Source: Raphanus sativus
Taxonomy: Eukaryota; Streptophyta; Magnoliopsida; Brassicales; Brassicaceae
DNA length: 64,000 bases
Direction of reading: 5' to 3'
Assembly: GCF_000801105.2 (NCBI RefSeq)
Contig: NC_079512.1
Span: forward strand, 31,513,848-31,577,847
Shown: positions 11,590 to 24,180 of the stretch, one piece after another
Position numbering within the stretch: position 1 is the first letter of the stretch
Layout: the number at the start of each line of letters is the position of its first letter
Program-made: the position numbers and the translations under genes
Notes under the pieces: generated by a model
What the model was told of the DNA's origin: nothing
Databases searched by the model: none
Seen by the model: only the letters and a program-made list of their open reading frames with translations

Positions 11590-12991
11590 TTTTGTCGGTT
11601 TGATAAGCAACAACCCCTTTGTAGTTGTGGGTGAAAATAACTCTTATAATTAATAATTATATGGTTTTGACCAAAAAAAGAAAAGAAAATGTGTGATGAT
11701 CATATATAAAATATAACGAGATTGGTATCTACATAACATTTTGAAATATAACTTTGATATTAAAAAACAACTTGATACATTTGGAGCAGATTAAAAGGTA
11801 AATAGAGTAAATACAAAGTCTAGTAAAAAAAAGTCTAGTCATCATGCTCATCAAGATCATTATTAACAAAAATTATATACATATATAGACTTCGTGTATA
11901 AAGCACGTGATCAGCAGTTTAGCATGGCTGATCACATCATTTGAACCATAAACCATGTTAATTAAAAAGTGTTAAAAATCATTCTCATAACTTATATGAT
12001 AGTTTCTTGTACTACTCGAAGAGACCTTATTTTAAAATATAAAGACTATCCGTTAGAAAAGAAGAATTTAACAGAATCTCAAATCTCTGATTGTAATTAA
12101 CTTTTTGTTATTTTCTTTGCAATAATAGCGTTACAAGAGAAGATAATCTTACTATTTCGAATACTGTAATATTTTTTAAAAGTGAAAATTATACGTATGA
12201 GAAGCTGAAAAAGTTGTTGAGGAAAAAACAGAGAGCTGAAAAAGTCAACAGCACATGTGTATACATTTATAAACGAATGAAAACAGACATTCATACCACA
12301 TTTTTACGTTTTTGGGGGGTAGTAACATACTTTTAAGACATCTTTTGTTGGCATGCATTCAATAATTCATCACTTTCTGGATATTTTCTCAAAAGGGGGG
12401 GAAACAGCATACATAATTTACAAAAGAGAATTGGAATTCAATGAAAGATGTTGCAACTTGTTAGATGACCTAACATGAAAATAGTTTCCAAGTAAAAGAC
12501 AGTAAAAAGAAGTATTTTTTTACTCTTTGTAAATTAAACTTGAAAATATAGCATTAGCGACATACTATCATTACGAGTTTCTTAAGAGAAAACTATCAAT
12601 GAAAGTTATAAGTTACACAGATACCTTTGAAACTCATATTTTTTTCTAGTTAGAATATAGTCTTTTATAACTAAAATCATATAGAAACAGTTATTTTTGA
12701 CAAAATAGTTTGTATTCAATTTGATATAATACATTTCTACCACTGGAAACAGAGTAATAGTATACCAATATTCGTTGCTTTTTACAGGACAAGAGAGAAG
12801 TGAAAAAGAGTTGTCACGAGACATCAAATCCAAATGCAAAAAAAAAAAAAAAAAGACACTGAATCTTTGGCTTTTCTTTCTCTGATACTTCGCAGAGAAA
12901 GAGATTCATAAAAGATTTTTGTCTAAAGATCATTCAACTTGCTTTGACCTGTAGGTAAAGTTTTAGAAGATCCAACGTCCTTCTTCTCACT
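11590..12991. other. Intergenic region, no gene seen
   Basis: AT-rich DNA with an A-run at 12,839-12,854. The last 100 bases or so are probably the 3' UTR of the minus-strand acetyltransferase gene. No RNA gene or element terminus was recognised. Confidence 0.4.
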
Positions 12992-14199
12992 TCAGATTAG
13001 GCCTCCAAGCTCTTTAGTGAACATCATCGTTGTGGAACCCATTCTGTCATCTGCAAACCCACAGGCTTTGAAGAATGGCCTAAGACAAAGAAGAGTTTCT
13101 TTATCATCAATAGAATATATGCCCAAGGACTCTCCATTCACATTTTAATTCAATCTTGTACTAGTATCAATCCCATATTTATATTCAACACTATCATCAG
13201 TAAGATACCATCACCCAAAAAAAAAAAATCAAAATAGATCACTCACACACACACACACGATAATAGCCTAAAGATGAAAGCACACAACAAATAACTCATA
13301 AGCTGCTAAGGCATTACATTACCTTTCATGCTCGAAGCAGAGAGCGGCTATGTCATAGATGTCTCTACTTGTGAGGAGCCTATTAGAACAGTTTGCTTTA
13401 ATGAATGAGGCCATTTGATATTTCAAGAAGTAAACTTAAGATTAATGGTTTTAAGCAAAGCAAAGATGATAGTAGAAAAGTCTCATCAAACCTGGTGATC
13501 CTGTTAACAATCAGTTTACCAATCCCCATCCGTTGTAGTGAAGGTAAAACCTGGAAGACACTGAGACCAAGTTACACATCTTAGCACCAAAACAGAAGGG
13601 TACTACTACATCTCAACTTAGAAACGAAAGCAAATTAAACTAAACAATCTTTGAAACTTATAGACAAAAAGTACCATTAGATCGTGAATAGAAGCGGTCA
13701 AGCCATAGTCAGAATAGGCACGACCAAACCCAACAAGCTGACCATTCGAAGGAGTGAGAGGCAACACGTCCTGAAACATATCTCCCAGAGAACCCTCACC
13801 CTTGTTTTGTCTCCCCAAGTCTGAAGGAGACAAAGAGGAAGAAGACAAAACAGGAACATCATCATTATCGTCCTCACTAGTGCTCTCTTCAACAAGAAGC
13901 GCGTGATGAGGTTTGCAGAACACAGAGACAACAACATCGCTGCGGGAGATAGCTGTGCACAGCTTCTTCATGTCAACAGTCTTTTCAACAATGCTACCAC
14001 TCTTGGACAAACGGTTGCAAGAGTGGTCACAACGCGAATACAAACGCCTCAGCTCCTCTAGGTTTATGTCTTTCTTCAAGGTAGAGATGAAAATAGGTAT
14101 CGAACGAGGAGCATCAGAATCATCGCATTTGCTTCTTCTTACCCACCTCAGTTCCATAGATACAAGAGATGCATTACCAACACAAACCGCAAAACCCAT
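12992..14199 (-). CDS. GNAT-family acyl-CoA N-acyltransferase, probably plastid (At4g19985-like)
   Basis: Four exons on the minus strand join in frame: 14199-13675, 13550-13492, 13379-13323 and 13079-12992, coding for 242 residues. The C-terminal half is a GNAT fold: GQLVGFGRAYSDYG (strand 4 region), then VLPSLQRMGIGKLIVNRI, which contains the acetyl-CoA-binding R/Q-x-x-G-x-G/A loop (QRMGIG), then DIYDIAALCFEHER and PFFKACGFADDRMGSTTMMF, typical of the NSI/GNAT plant group. The N-terminal half is less conserved, serine-rich with an acidic patch (EESTSEDDNDD), and may include a transit region, though a chloroplast site is inferred, not shown. It is transcribed away from FRS1 across a roughly 790-bp shared upstream region. 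The substrate is unknown. Confidence 0.82.
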
Positions 14200-14988
14200 A
14201 TCTTAAGATCACACAATTAAGCTAAAATCAACATTCAAAGACGCATAACTAACTACCACAAGCATAAAGTTCGAAACTTTGATCTTAATTTTCTAATGAT
14301 AATCGATGAAAAGATTAAACCTTTGTGTCAGAATCTCTACGAGAGAATCTGCAGAGAGGTGAAGTAAGTCCGAACCTGAAAGCCAATTAGATAAACTAAA
14401 AACAACTGTGTGGTGGGCTCAAGAATCTCCTTGGCGTTACAAAAATAATCCGGTTATCGACAATTAAAAATCCGGTTTAGTAATTACAATAACCGGAAAA
14501 GCATAACCGCGAGTATAGAAAAAGGCGAGTACGACGGAGGAGACGACTGTTTCTTTGCCCTAAAGATCGAAACTTTGCTGAAATGAAGATCGTTTCTGTA
14601 CTCGCCTCTACTCATCACTGTCTTCTTCTTCCTTCATGTAACTGTTTCTGATCTTCTCTGTTTTGTATCGTAGTTAGCTGCTTTGCTTACATGTCGTTTC
14701 TTGTGTGTTTTGTCTGAATCACGAAGTTTGATTGTTTTGTCTTAAAATATACTAATAATAAACTATATTGGTTTTTTGAGCTATCTTTGTGCTGATTATG
14801 AATATTAAAGGTTTTGACTTTACTTGTGTTAGATGATGATTCGTTTCCATATCTGAAGCTGTTTTTGCTTACATTGATGGCGTAAAGCTTGCAACTTTGG
14901 GATGACTAACTAACGAACTCTGTTTCACAGGATTTAGTTTGAGTTCTAGAAGATTTGAGTTTTAAAGGACGAAGCAAAGCATCGTTGA
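14200..14988. promoter_or_regulatory. Divergent promoter region between GNAT gene and FRS1
   Basis: The two start codons point away from each other and are 789 bp apart. The FRS1 side probably includes a transcribed leader with a spliced intron: a GT-like donor region near 14,630-14,670 and the acceptor-like tttcacag at 14,923-14,930 precede the ATG. No defined operator was identified. Confidence 0.4.
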
Positions 14989-17742
14989 ATGGTGGTGATT
15001 GATCTCGAAATGCCTTCACCTTCAGGAGAATGTGATGATCAAAGGATCAATGAAGGTTTAGAGTTTGAATCCAAAGAGGAAGCTTTTGAGTTCTACAAAG
15101 AGTACGCTAAATCCGTTGGTTTCAACACCATTATAAAAGCTAGCCGTCGTTCAAGAATGAGTGGGAAGTTCATAGACGCCAAGTTTGTATGTACACGTTA
15201 CGGAAGCAAGAAAACAGATCAAGGAGAAGAAGACATAGATAACATCCCTCAAGGTAAAAAACGTGGTAGAATCAACCGTTCTTCCTCGAAAACTGATTGT
15301 AAAGCGTGTTTACACGTCAAGAAAAGACAAGATGGGAGGTGGGTGATTCGCTCTTTGGTTAAAGAACATAACCACGAAACCTTCCCTGGTCAAGCCAGTT
15401 CCATGAGAGAGTCTTGTGGGCGGGAAAAACAAACTGGTGCTGTTGTGAAAGAGATGAAGAGCAGAAAGTTTCAAGCTTTAGAGGATGGAGACGTTGAGAG
15501 ACTGCTAAGCTTCTTTACGGATATGCAAGCTGAGAATCCTTTCTTCTTCTACGCTATTGATCTCAGCGAGGAGGAGCAGAGTCTAAGAAACGTCTTTTGG
15601 GTTGACGCAAAGGGGAGATTGGACTACACTTGTTTCTGTGATGTTGTCTCTGTCGACACTACGTTCATCAAGAACGAGTATAAGCTTCCTCTTGTTGCAT
15701 TCATAGGTGTGAACCACCATGGACAGTTCCTGTTGCTTGGTTGTGGACTGTTGTTAAACAATGAGTCTACATCTGAATTTGTTTGGCTTTTTAAGTCATG
15801 GTTAAAGGCCATGCACGGATGTCAACCAAGAGTTATACTCACCAAACACGACCAAACGATCAAAGAAGCTGTTTCAGAAGCCTTGCCAGGGTCTAGTCAT
15901 TGTTTCTATACGTGGGATACTCTTGGTCAGATGCCTGAGAAGCTTGGTCATGTTATGGGACAAGAGAAAGGCTTTGTGGATGAGATAAGTGAGGCTATTT
16001 ACGGTTCTTGCAAGGGAGATGAGTTTGAAAAGAAGTGGTGTGAGGTGGTAGATAGGTTTCGTCTGAGAGACAATGCTTGGCTTCAATCTCTGTATGAAGA
16101 TAGGGAACATTGGGTTCCTGTGTATATGAAAGATGTTTCTCTAGCGGGAATGTGTACAGCTCAGAGATCGGAATGTGTGAGCTCTGTTTTCGATAAGTAC
16201 ATTCAGAGGAAAACTACGCTGAGAGCGTTTCTTGATCAGTACAAGACGATGATACAGGAGAGGTGCGAAGAGGAAGAGAAAGCTGAGACTGATACATTGT
16301 GTAAACAGCCTGGTCTTAAGTCACCTTCGCCGTTTGGGAAGCAAATGGTTGAGTTATACACTCGTGAGATGTTCAAGAAGTTTCAGGCTGAGGTGTTGGG
16401 AGGTGTTGCTTGTCATCCGAAGAATGAAAGCGATGAGGGTCAAAGGAAGACATTCAGGGTTCAAGACTATGAACAGAAGCGTGGTTTCGTTGTGGTGTGG
16501 AGCCCTGAATCATCTGAAGTTGTCTGTTCATGTAGATTGTTTGAGTTCAAAGGGTTTCTCTGTAGACACGCAATGATTGTTCTGCAGATGTCTGGAGAAC
16601 TCACTATTCCGTCTCGGTATGTGTTGAAGCGTTGGACAAAAGATGCGAGAAGGAGAGAAGCGGTTGAATGTGATCTGATGTGTGGGGATTCAAGTAAGGC
16701 TCAGCGGTATACGGATCTTTGTCTCCGGTCTTTGAAGCTGAGTGAGGAAGCGTCTTTATCCGAAGAGAGCTATAACGCTGTGTTGAATGTGCTGAATGAA
16801 GCTTTAAGAAGTTGTGAGAACACAAGTAACGTGATTCACAGTGGTGAAGAGTCAGACTCTGATGTAGCTCAAAATCATTCAAGACATGAAGAACGTAACA
16901 ATAACAACACCTCATTTAATGAGAATGTGGCCGACACAGGACAGGTATCTCCTGAATCATTGTCTTCATAAGAGAAGAGATTTTGGGCTAACAACATGGC
17001 TTTCTCTTTGTCAAAGGAACATTCACTACATGAAGTATGGAAAGAAACTGCTTTGCAAGAACAAAGAAACCGGTACTCGATTCTCGACGACTACCTCAGC
17101 CCTCAACAAGTGTCACATGAAATGGTACACGAGAAAGGTCCTTTACAGCGACAGAATATTAAAAAATGGTCAACCTTCAAACTAACATTGTTAGCTCTTC
17201 TATGAACAGGGACAAATCAACATGATGGCCTCAAACCGCAATGGATATTGTACTGCCCATCAAAACATACACTCACTGGTATGTATGTAACTGCTTTTAT
17301 TCTATGGTGTTTGGTAAGGGTATCTCTGATATAAACTGCCGAAAATAATTTGATCATATCTCACTGCAGGGACAATCCATAACTCAGCAAAGGCTATATG
17401 GAACTGTAAGTTGTTCTCTTAATCAGTTTGCATAACCCCGAATATTTATTCGTACTGTATATGAGTTTTGAGGTGTGATTTATTAAATTTTATGTTGAAA
17501 ATTATCGCAGGAACAATTAAGTTTCAGACCAGAAGTTATGTATGAAAGACTCCAGGACATGGTAAAAGACTTTAACTAAACCTTTTGAAGGTGTCTCAGA
17601 TTCTCTTTTCACAAAAGGAATTATAAGGGAGTTTGTGTTTACTCATGAATGTTAGGGACAGGCAAGTTTTAGACAGCATCCTCAGCAACATAGCGATTAT
17701 ACAAAACAACATCAACAACCCAACAAGGATTTCTCTAACTGA
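14989..17742 (+). CDS. FRS1: FAR1-related sequence protein (FRS1-like), transposase-derived transcription factor
   Basis: Six exons, all phase 0: 14989-16944, 17017-17124, 17210-17278, 17370-17405, 17511-17561 and 17656-17742, giving 768 residues. Domains in order: FAR1 DNA-binding domain (about residues 30-115, starting FESKEEAFEFYKEYAKSVGF), a MULE transposase-like core (about 215-305, DVVSVDTTFIKNEYKLPLVA region) and a SWIM zinc finger (about 512-533, CSCRLFEFKGFLCRHA, i.e. CxC...CxH). FAR1/FRS proteins are domesticated Mutator-like transposases; founders FHY3 and FAR1 act in phytochrome A signalling. The sequence and short 3' exons match my memory of Arabidopsis FRS1 (At4g19990) closely. 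Reading through the exon 5 donor at 17562 also gives an in-frame ending VKDFN and stop, so an alternative C-terminus is possible. Confidence 0.92.
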
Positions 17743-17900
17743 GACACACTCTTCCGTTTAACCAGGAGTCTGTGTAACAATTTTTAATATATTTGATTTA
17801 AGTTTTGATGGTAAAAATCATTTGTTTATATGTATAGGACAAACGGTACAGCTAAATACCATCACAGATATTTTTTTGGTGGCACTTGGTATCGGTGGTA

Positions 17901-17999
17901 GTACGTTTCAATGAAACCCTCAGTTCCACAAACGGTTTCATGCTTGTCTATCTTGGCTGCAAGTTATGCAGTTTGTGGAACTGAGGGTTCTCTACGTGC
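17901..17999 (+). ncRNA. MIRNA-like hairpin precursor, unassigned
   Basis: AACCCTCAGTTCCACAAAC at 17915-17933 is perfectly complementary to GTTTGTGGAACTGAGGGTT at 17971-17989. The 37-nt loop has extra pairing (CATGCTTG at 17939-17946 with CAAGttATG at 17960-17968) and the base is closed by GTACGT (17901-17906) with ACGTGC (17994-17999). The whole is a 99-nt fold-back with a 21-nt-sized duplex, the shape of a plant MIRNA foldback. It lies about 160 bp downstream of the FRS1 stop, so it could be in that transcript's 3' region or an independent unit. I do not recognise either arm as a known miRNA. The strand is a guess. Confidence 0.5.
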
Positions 18000-20748
18000 A
18001 TCTTTCCAGCCAAGACTCTATTAAACAATCTTCTGATCCTTAACACACATAAATAACAAAATAAAATCATATGTGATCAAGGCTTGAGATCTGGAGTTAT
18101 CTCTGAAATTTGTAAGATGACATAGGTGTTGGATTAGTCACATATATATTTAAGTACTCATAATATTTTTGCTACCCCAAAACAAAGCTGAGAAGTAGAA
18201 GAATTTTTCTACAAGTTTGAATTCATACGAAGAATTATCTTTGAGGTTTACTTCGTAGGAAGATAATATAACTCACATGTCAACTACTTGATCATAGTTC
18301 CTCGGAACATTGGGGAGAACTGAGAAATGTGATTTCTGGTCAAGATGTTTGACCAACTTACTATTGACATTTGACTTCTTGAAGGCATCTTTTATTGGCT
18401 GTATCTCTTGTTTTTCCGTGTTTGACTCAATTTTTCCATACTTATATAGTGGAAATTTTTGGTAGTTGGATTGTTTTTCAAATGTTTTAAAGTATTTTGT
18501 ACTTATACTTGAAAGCCTAATATCCAATTCAAGATAACTAAAGTTTAATATTAAATTTTAGTTTTAGATATTAGAGTAAGTTAAATCGAATATTTTGGAT
18601 TTTAGTATTGAAATACTATTGGTGACTTTTGAAAACTTCAAGTTTCGGGTCCATTGTTTGGGTTAGGTCCGAGCACAGATCCAATAGTAGTATATTTGTT
18701 TCGTATTTTAAGAATATCTGATTTTTTATTTGTTTTGTTTCGCAAAAATATAAATATTCGATTTTTTTAGATGTTTAATTTTTTTTGATATTTGTAAACA
18801 TTCATAGATATTTACAGATATTTCATCTAATTTATTCAATACAAGTAAATTTAGAAAAAAATATCAATTTATTTTTAAGAATATATTTTAACATAATAAA
18901 AATATATTGTAAAAAACTAATGAAACTATATGTTTTATAAATTTTTCAAATTAATAATTTTTCTTATAAAAAATGTGTTTAGAAAAATTGTAGTTTTGTA
19001 TAAAAATTTTATATCATTTTTAATTTAATATCATTTATAAGTAACTATTAAATAAGATTTAATAAAGTATATGTTAAATATAATTATATAATATTATAAT
19101 TTAAAACTCTATATCTGTATATCCGTCTCTAAATTTTTAGTATCTATTATTTACTTTGTTTTTAGCAGATACAAATTTTTGTATTTGCTTTATTTTGAAA
19201 ACTTAGGGATATGATTTTCTAATCGAATTGAAGTGAATAACTTAGCTGTACATGTTATATTGTATATAGTATCTGAATTTGTGTTTTTAAGTAAGGAAGC
19301 TTCATCAAATAAACCACCGCCTAATCGACGAACTAGTGACAGCTGGTTAACGGTAGTTAATCTATTTTGGGTTTATTAAAAAGATAATACTAATTCTGCC
19401 GTTATGCGTAAGTTTTCTTACAATAAAATAGCCACCTTGAAATGATACAGTACAGTATATTCACTAATGAATAATTAGTTTATATTATACATATAAAGGA
19501 TACAGCACAGTACATTGTTCTTTAACTTGTTACTTGTAACGACGTTATGAGCTTTCGTCATTGCCCGCGTCATATATAAAGACGATCTTTAATTAAAAAC
19601 ATTTCTTTTAGATCGGGAAATTTCCTTTGTTTGCTTCAGGTTTTATTATCTTATGTTTGAACACAGGATTCAGATGTAATACATGTCTATATAGTAAGTC
19701 TAAATGGATAATTTACTTTTCTTTTAACATAATTTTCTTTTAACATTTGGTAATTCTATTATATATGATATTATCAAACTAAAATTCGTATTTTTGTCAG
19801 TTCAAAAATAAAAATTCGTATTTTTGCAAAAATAATAATTTTCTTAACCAGTAAGAATGCATTGACCAGTAAACGATCGAGAGAACAGAAAAGACAGGAA
19901 ATCATCAAAGTCAAGTCTTCATGTATCATGCTTGATGTAATCACCATTTGTCGATTCCTATAAAATTATTTTCCTGATCACTCCATCTCCATCCATATTT
20001 ATAGATTTTTATTTGTTTCAATTATATCTGAATATTTTGACATCCATAAATATGAATCAAAACAAATATTAATATTCACAGCTATTTTAGAAAATGTCAA
20101 ATATTTTGTTTACTAAAATCGAGACTAAAATATAGTAGATAATACATTTTTCAGTCTAAAATTGAAATGGTTTGAAAGTTCAAAAATCACAAATTAATAT
20201 ATTTTAGCCTTTAAATTTAAAATTTTTACCAGTAAACTTACTTACTCTTAAGAAAAACTACAATTTGATCCACAATTAAAACGAAGCAAACATTTTCTAC
20301 ATAACAGGAAGTAATTTTGGTCAAGATCGATAATGAAAATCCGCTGGACATTCTTCTAACTTAACCATTGCTAGATCATATGATAGTAGTGGTCAGCTAG
20401 CTATTGGATCACCATTAAATTGTTTAAATCAACAGAACACAATACGAATATTTAAATTAAAATACTAGTTGATACAATTACTTCCTCAACACTCATAATG
20501 ATTTACACACTGCCCAAATTATTTGATTGAGTTTATTAAACTACAAAACATATTAAAAATTGAAGGTACAAGTCAACGACCATCAATTGTTTAAAAAATA
20601 ATATTGTAGGGTTAGTACGACCATTATGGCTTACATCTCCTCCGCATATATAGAGCAACCTTAACCTTAATCCTAAAGCATATGCAATGAATACACGGTA
20701 CACCAAAGAAAAAAATAAAATAAATATAGAAAACAAAAAGAAAGTCTA
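18000..20748. other. Long AT-rich intergenic region
   Basis: No gene recognised. An 84-codon minus-strand frame at 18273-18527 has no coding character. About 18,610-19,210 resembles the degenerate ATCCGAA-type repeat at 8.6-9.1 kb. The last few hundred bases are the presumed promoter of VQ28; the stretch aaaaataaaataaatatag before 20,730 is leader-like. Confidence 0.4.
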
Positions 20749-21381
20749 ATGAACAACAACTCGTCGAGAGCAGGCCAGTGGTTACAACACTATGAACCAC
20801 ACCAAGTTCAACAGCTTAGTCCATGCTTCGATGGCATTAACATGATGTCATCATCCGTATCTCCCCTCGGAGAAGACGGTGGTATTGTGGTGGCGCAAGA
20901 AACGGCCGGAAGAAGGTCTAGGGCTTCGAGGAGAGCAGTACCAACGACTCTCTTGAACGCAAGTCCTAGCAATTTCCGAGCTCTTGTTCAGAAGTTCACC
21001 GGACGCTCTGCTGCTGGTGAAGCCAACCGTAGAAGAGGTCCGGTAACTCTAGACTTCGGTTCTCCAACTACAATATCTAAAGAATCTATCTTCCCGGTCT
21101 CAGGAGATCGAAAGAGTTATGATCATGATCTTGTTCTTAACCAGCATGTGAGTAACGAGCCGCGTCACGTGACTTGGTCAGGTACGGAAGCAACGACGAC
21201 GTATCAGGTGAGTGAAGAAAGTAACTCCGTGTTTGATCAACAAGATCATGATCTTTTGGGGGAATATTCAGGGAACAGTAGTTATGATGATGGCTTGGAT
21301 CATATGGATTATTATTATCACGATTTTCACCAAGAGACGGAAACGTTGGAGGAATTCATGATGAGCGATCTTGATTTATAA
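20749..21381 (+). CDS. VQ28: VQ-motif transcriptional cofactor (VQ28-like)
   Basis: Intronless, 210 residues, from ATGAACAACAAC to a TAA. The VQ motif is SNFRALVQKFTGRSA with F76, V80-Q81, T84-G85, matching FxxxVQxhTG. Around it are a basic serine/arginine patch (GRRSRASRRAVPTT) and a C-terminal acidic, tyrosine/histidine-rich tail ending EEFMMSDLDL. VQ proteins are short nuclear or plastid cofactors that bind WRKY factors through this motif and modulate defence and growth. The gene's place between FRS1 and the PTAC9 remnant is that of Arabidopsis At4g20000 (VQ28). The exact partner is not shown by the sequence. Confidence 0.88.
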   Translation: MNNNSSRAGQWLQHYEPHQVQQLSPCFDGINMMSSSVSPLGEDGGIVVAQETAGRRSRASRRAVPTTLLNASPSNFRALVQKFTGRSAAGEANRRRGPVTLDFGSPTTISKESIFPVSGDRKSYDHDLVLNQHVSNEPRHVTWSGTEATTTYQVSEESNSVFDQQDHDLLGEYSGNSSYDDGLDHMDYYYHDFHQETETLEEFMMSDLDL

Positions 21382-23659
21382 TATAGCTTTCTTTTAGTAA
21401 CTAGATGAAGATGAAAATAATGATTATCATGATTTTACTACTAAGGGGATATGAATTTGGGATTTTTTTTTCTTTTTGGGGAATATGGCTTTACAAATTA
21501 CAAGTCCATTAATCAAGCATTTCTAATAACATGTGTAATAAAGGTTTTGTCTTAAGTTCCTATAGATGATGAAGATTTTGTACGTCGATTATCTTACTCT
21601 GTTCTCTTGAAATTTGGATTTAATATATAGTTCGAAACTTGACATAACATGGTTTTATCATCAATATGTTAGTCCTGCTTCATCATCTATATATTGGTCT
21701 TTTCTCTAGGTAAAAGAAAAATGTCTTCGTATGTGCTTACATTCCTATAAATGTAAAACAAAATTACTTATTGTACTTTGATATGTTTAAGTAAAATGTA
21801 CTGGATCATATATATCACAGCTAAACAACGACCGAGAAATAAGATAGTACTTTATACTTATTCTTGTTGTGTTATCACTCGGGTTTAAATATGTAAATAT
21901 GCGTGTGTGAACTATTGATCTAGTACATTATAATTAAACATGTAAAAGTGAATGACAAAATAAAATGAATAAATAAGTAAGGTGATGTCGGAGACTTGGT
22001 CATATACTCATATTCAAAAACGCGTAACTTTTTCATTTGTATGTTGGTGACAGTTTACAAACATTTTAATGAAGAAAATTCTGCAAACGGAAGAGAGTAA
22101 TTTATTTATGCGGTAATTTCATAAGCGAAGCCGACAGAGAGAATTAATCAAAGAAAAGGCCAAAAGCATGCATCATCAGTTGAACAATGTATGCAGTCAA
22201 AAAATTTACTTAATTCTGTTCCAATTGATATAGAGATATTGATGTCTTAGTTCATGGTCAAAGTTTATGATCACTCACTCGGATTATATCGCAAAGTCAA
22301 CTTCGTGTAAATGGTTGTTGTTAAATTCCGTTCACATTTCACTCACATGCGTAAATTGGGTTCAAACTTGCTTTAAAAGAAACGATCTGATTATGGTTCA
22401 TTCGTTTTTTATTTAGTGAATCCAAGTGAACATAACGGCTATACAATTTTTTTCCAAACTGAATAAATTGAAATCATTTTGTACGATGTGAACGTCACGA
22501 TTTTAGTAATCACCGAAGATTTTGAAATATCATATGATATCGCAGAATATTCAATATATAAAAAAAAGAAACAAATCGGAGAATGGACTTGAAGAAAACT
22601 CTAATTTCTCGATTAGATTTTGACTCATACTTCATATGATAGCAGCTGACCCATTCAAACAAGTTAGACGCATAGCTTTGTCCTGCAAGTATAAGCTAAT
22701 GGTTCTACGAATTGTGAATAGAAATACTTGGCAAGATAAAGACTGACACTATATAATACATGTGAAACAATGTTATGATAGCAATTGTTAAATTTTTTAA
22801 AAATTATAAAGTGACTCTTGAGTATTAAGTAAGGACAATTAACTTCATCAACAAGCAAATAAATGAATAAACACACAAAAAAGCAAACAAAACAACGACC
22901 AAGTCAATCTAATTTATTTTAAAGTTTAATTGTATCACCTGATCAAAAACGTTTTACTATAATTTATAATTGTTGAAAATTAAGGTTATAGCGTGAAAGG
23001 TTACACGTTTGTTTTTATATGTGATCAATGTGTGAAATGGCCGAGTGAAGTCAAATTAATATTTGTACGTGTTTTACGTGCATGACGTTTAGCTTTTATT
23101 ATTTTGTCGATAAACCTAGCTGGTTCGATAACGAAAGCAGATGATAGAGGAAGAGAAAGTTTGTGATTGAATAATGTTCTCATCAGTGAACCGTAAAATA
23201 TACAATATATGACTTGTTTATAATATAAGCAGTTTAAATAAGTTAGTTTTATTAGCTAGTGTTAACAAACTCTTTACCAAGTAACAAAATGTTCTAACTT
23301 AACTAGACAAATACAATGTTAGTAAACCTTAAACTGACAAGTGATAAGAAAGATAAATAACCATATTGGACTGAAAAAAAGAAAATTGGACTGAAGCGGA
23401 GATCATGCAAGTAGTTTTATCATCAAGATGCATAGCTTAAAAAAAAGATGCATAGCTACTCAAACCGCAGATTGGTAATTCCCCTTCCGAATAAGGTTGA
23501 TGCTCAATCCGATGTCCAAAACCACTACTCGTTAAAGATTCCATTATATGTAAACGTTTGAAACACATGAACAGCTTTTTATTACTTGTGAACCATTGTA
23601 GTAAACCATAAAGTGGGTCTCACAACAGGTTTTGGTACAGAATCTTAATTTTATTAACC
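21382..23659. other. Intergenic region, no gene seen
   Basis: AT-rich DNA between VQ28 and the PTAC9 remnant, with no coding frame of interest and no recognised element termini. Confidence 0.4.
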
Positions 23660-23763
23660 TCATTGAAAATCCTAAAGAATGGCCGCAAAAATTAAAGCCA
23701 ATGGATTGGCAAATGGCACATGTCTTTCAGTGCATTCTCATCTTATTCCCGTTACGTTGACGG

Positions 23764-24180
23764 TTGACATGGTGTGTGCTTTCTCTATTAGTTTTTGACT
23801 TCTTGGTAAAATCAAGACATCCTGATTTCAGGAAAAAAGGACAGCAGACTCTCTCCGGTGGCTCAGTGAGGCTCCTGATTGGGTTTTGCCGAAACTTGAA
23901 GGACTGGGGTTTGATGTTCTTCTCCCTTAAAGCCAGAGGAGTGAAACAACTTAAAGGTAAAGTCCCCATCGTTTTCCATGTTCATAAAGAAAGACGTGTG
24001 CCTTCATATGCCATTTGTCCATCATAAACCACTGGTCTGAGACGGTGTAGAAGAAGAATTATGGAACAACTTGGTTGATAAATGGTGGGACAACAGAACA
24101 GACAAGGTAGTGTCTCGTTTGCTCTGCTATCAATCACAAGTTACCGGGTAAAGCACTTTGGCTAAACGAGTCTCCCCTAC
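23764..24180 (+). pseudogene. Remnant of PTAC9/OSB2-type single-strand-binding protein
   Basis: Pieces of the PDF motifs typical of the plant OSB family can be read in different frames. SRHPDFRKKGQ comes first (about 23817-23850). A shift then gives RWLSEAPDWVLPKLEGLGF (about 23855-23911), which hits a stop. KARGVKQLKGK follows in the first frame (from about 23929). LWNNLVDKWWDNRTDK (about 24058-24105) and KALWLNESP (about 24150-24176) come from a further motif copy with stops between. Arabidopsis At4g20010 (PTAC9/OSB2), a plastid nucleoid single-stranded-DNA-binding protein, sits between VQ28 and MORF1, exactly here. The OB-fold part was not found intact; a possible trace WPQKLKPMDWQ lies at about 23680. 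This is a decayed orthologue, not a working gene. Confidence 0.82.

Noticed and set aside
13913..14206. 97-codon + strand frame
   Set aside because: Lies opposite exon 1 of the GNAT gene, which has clear domain evidence.
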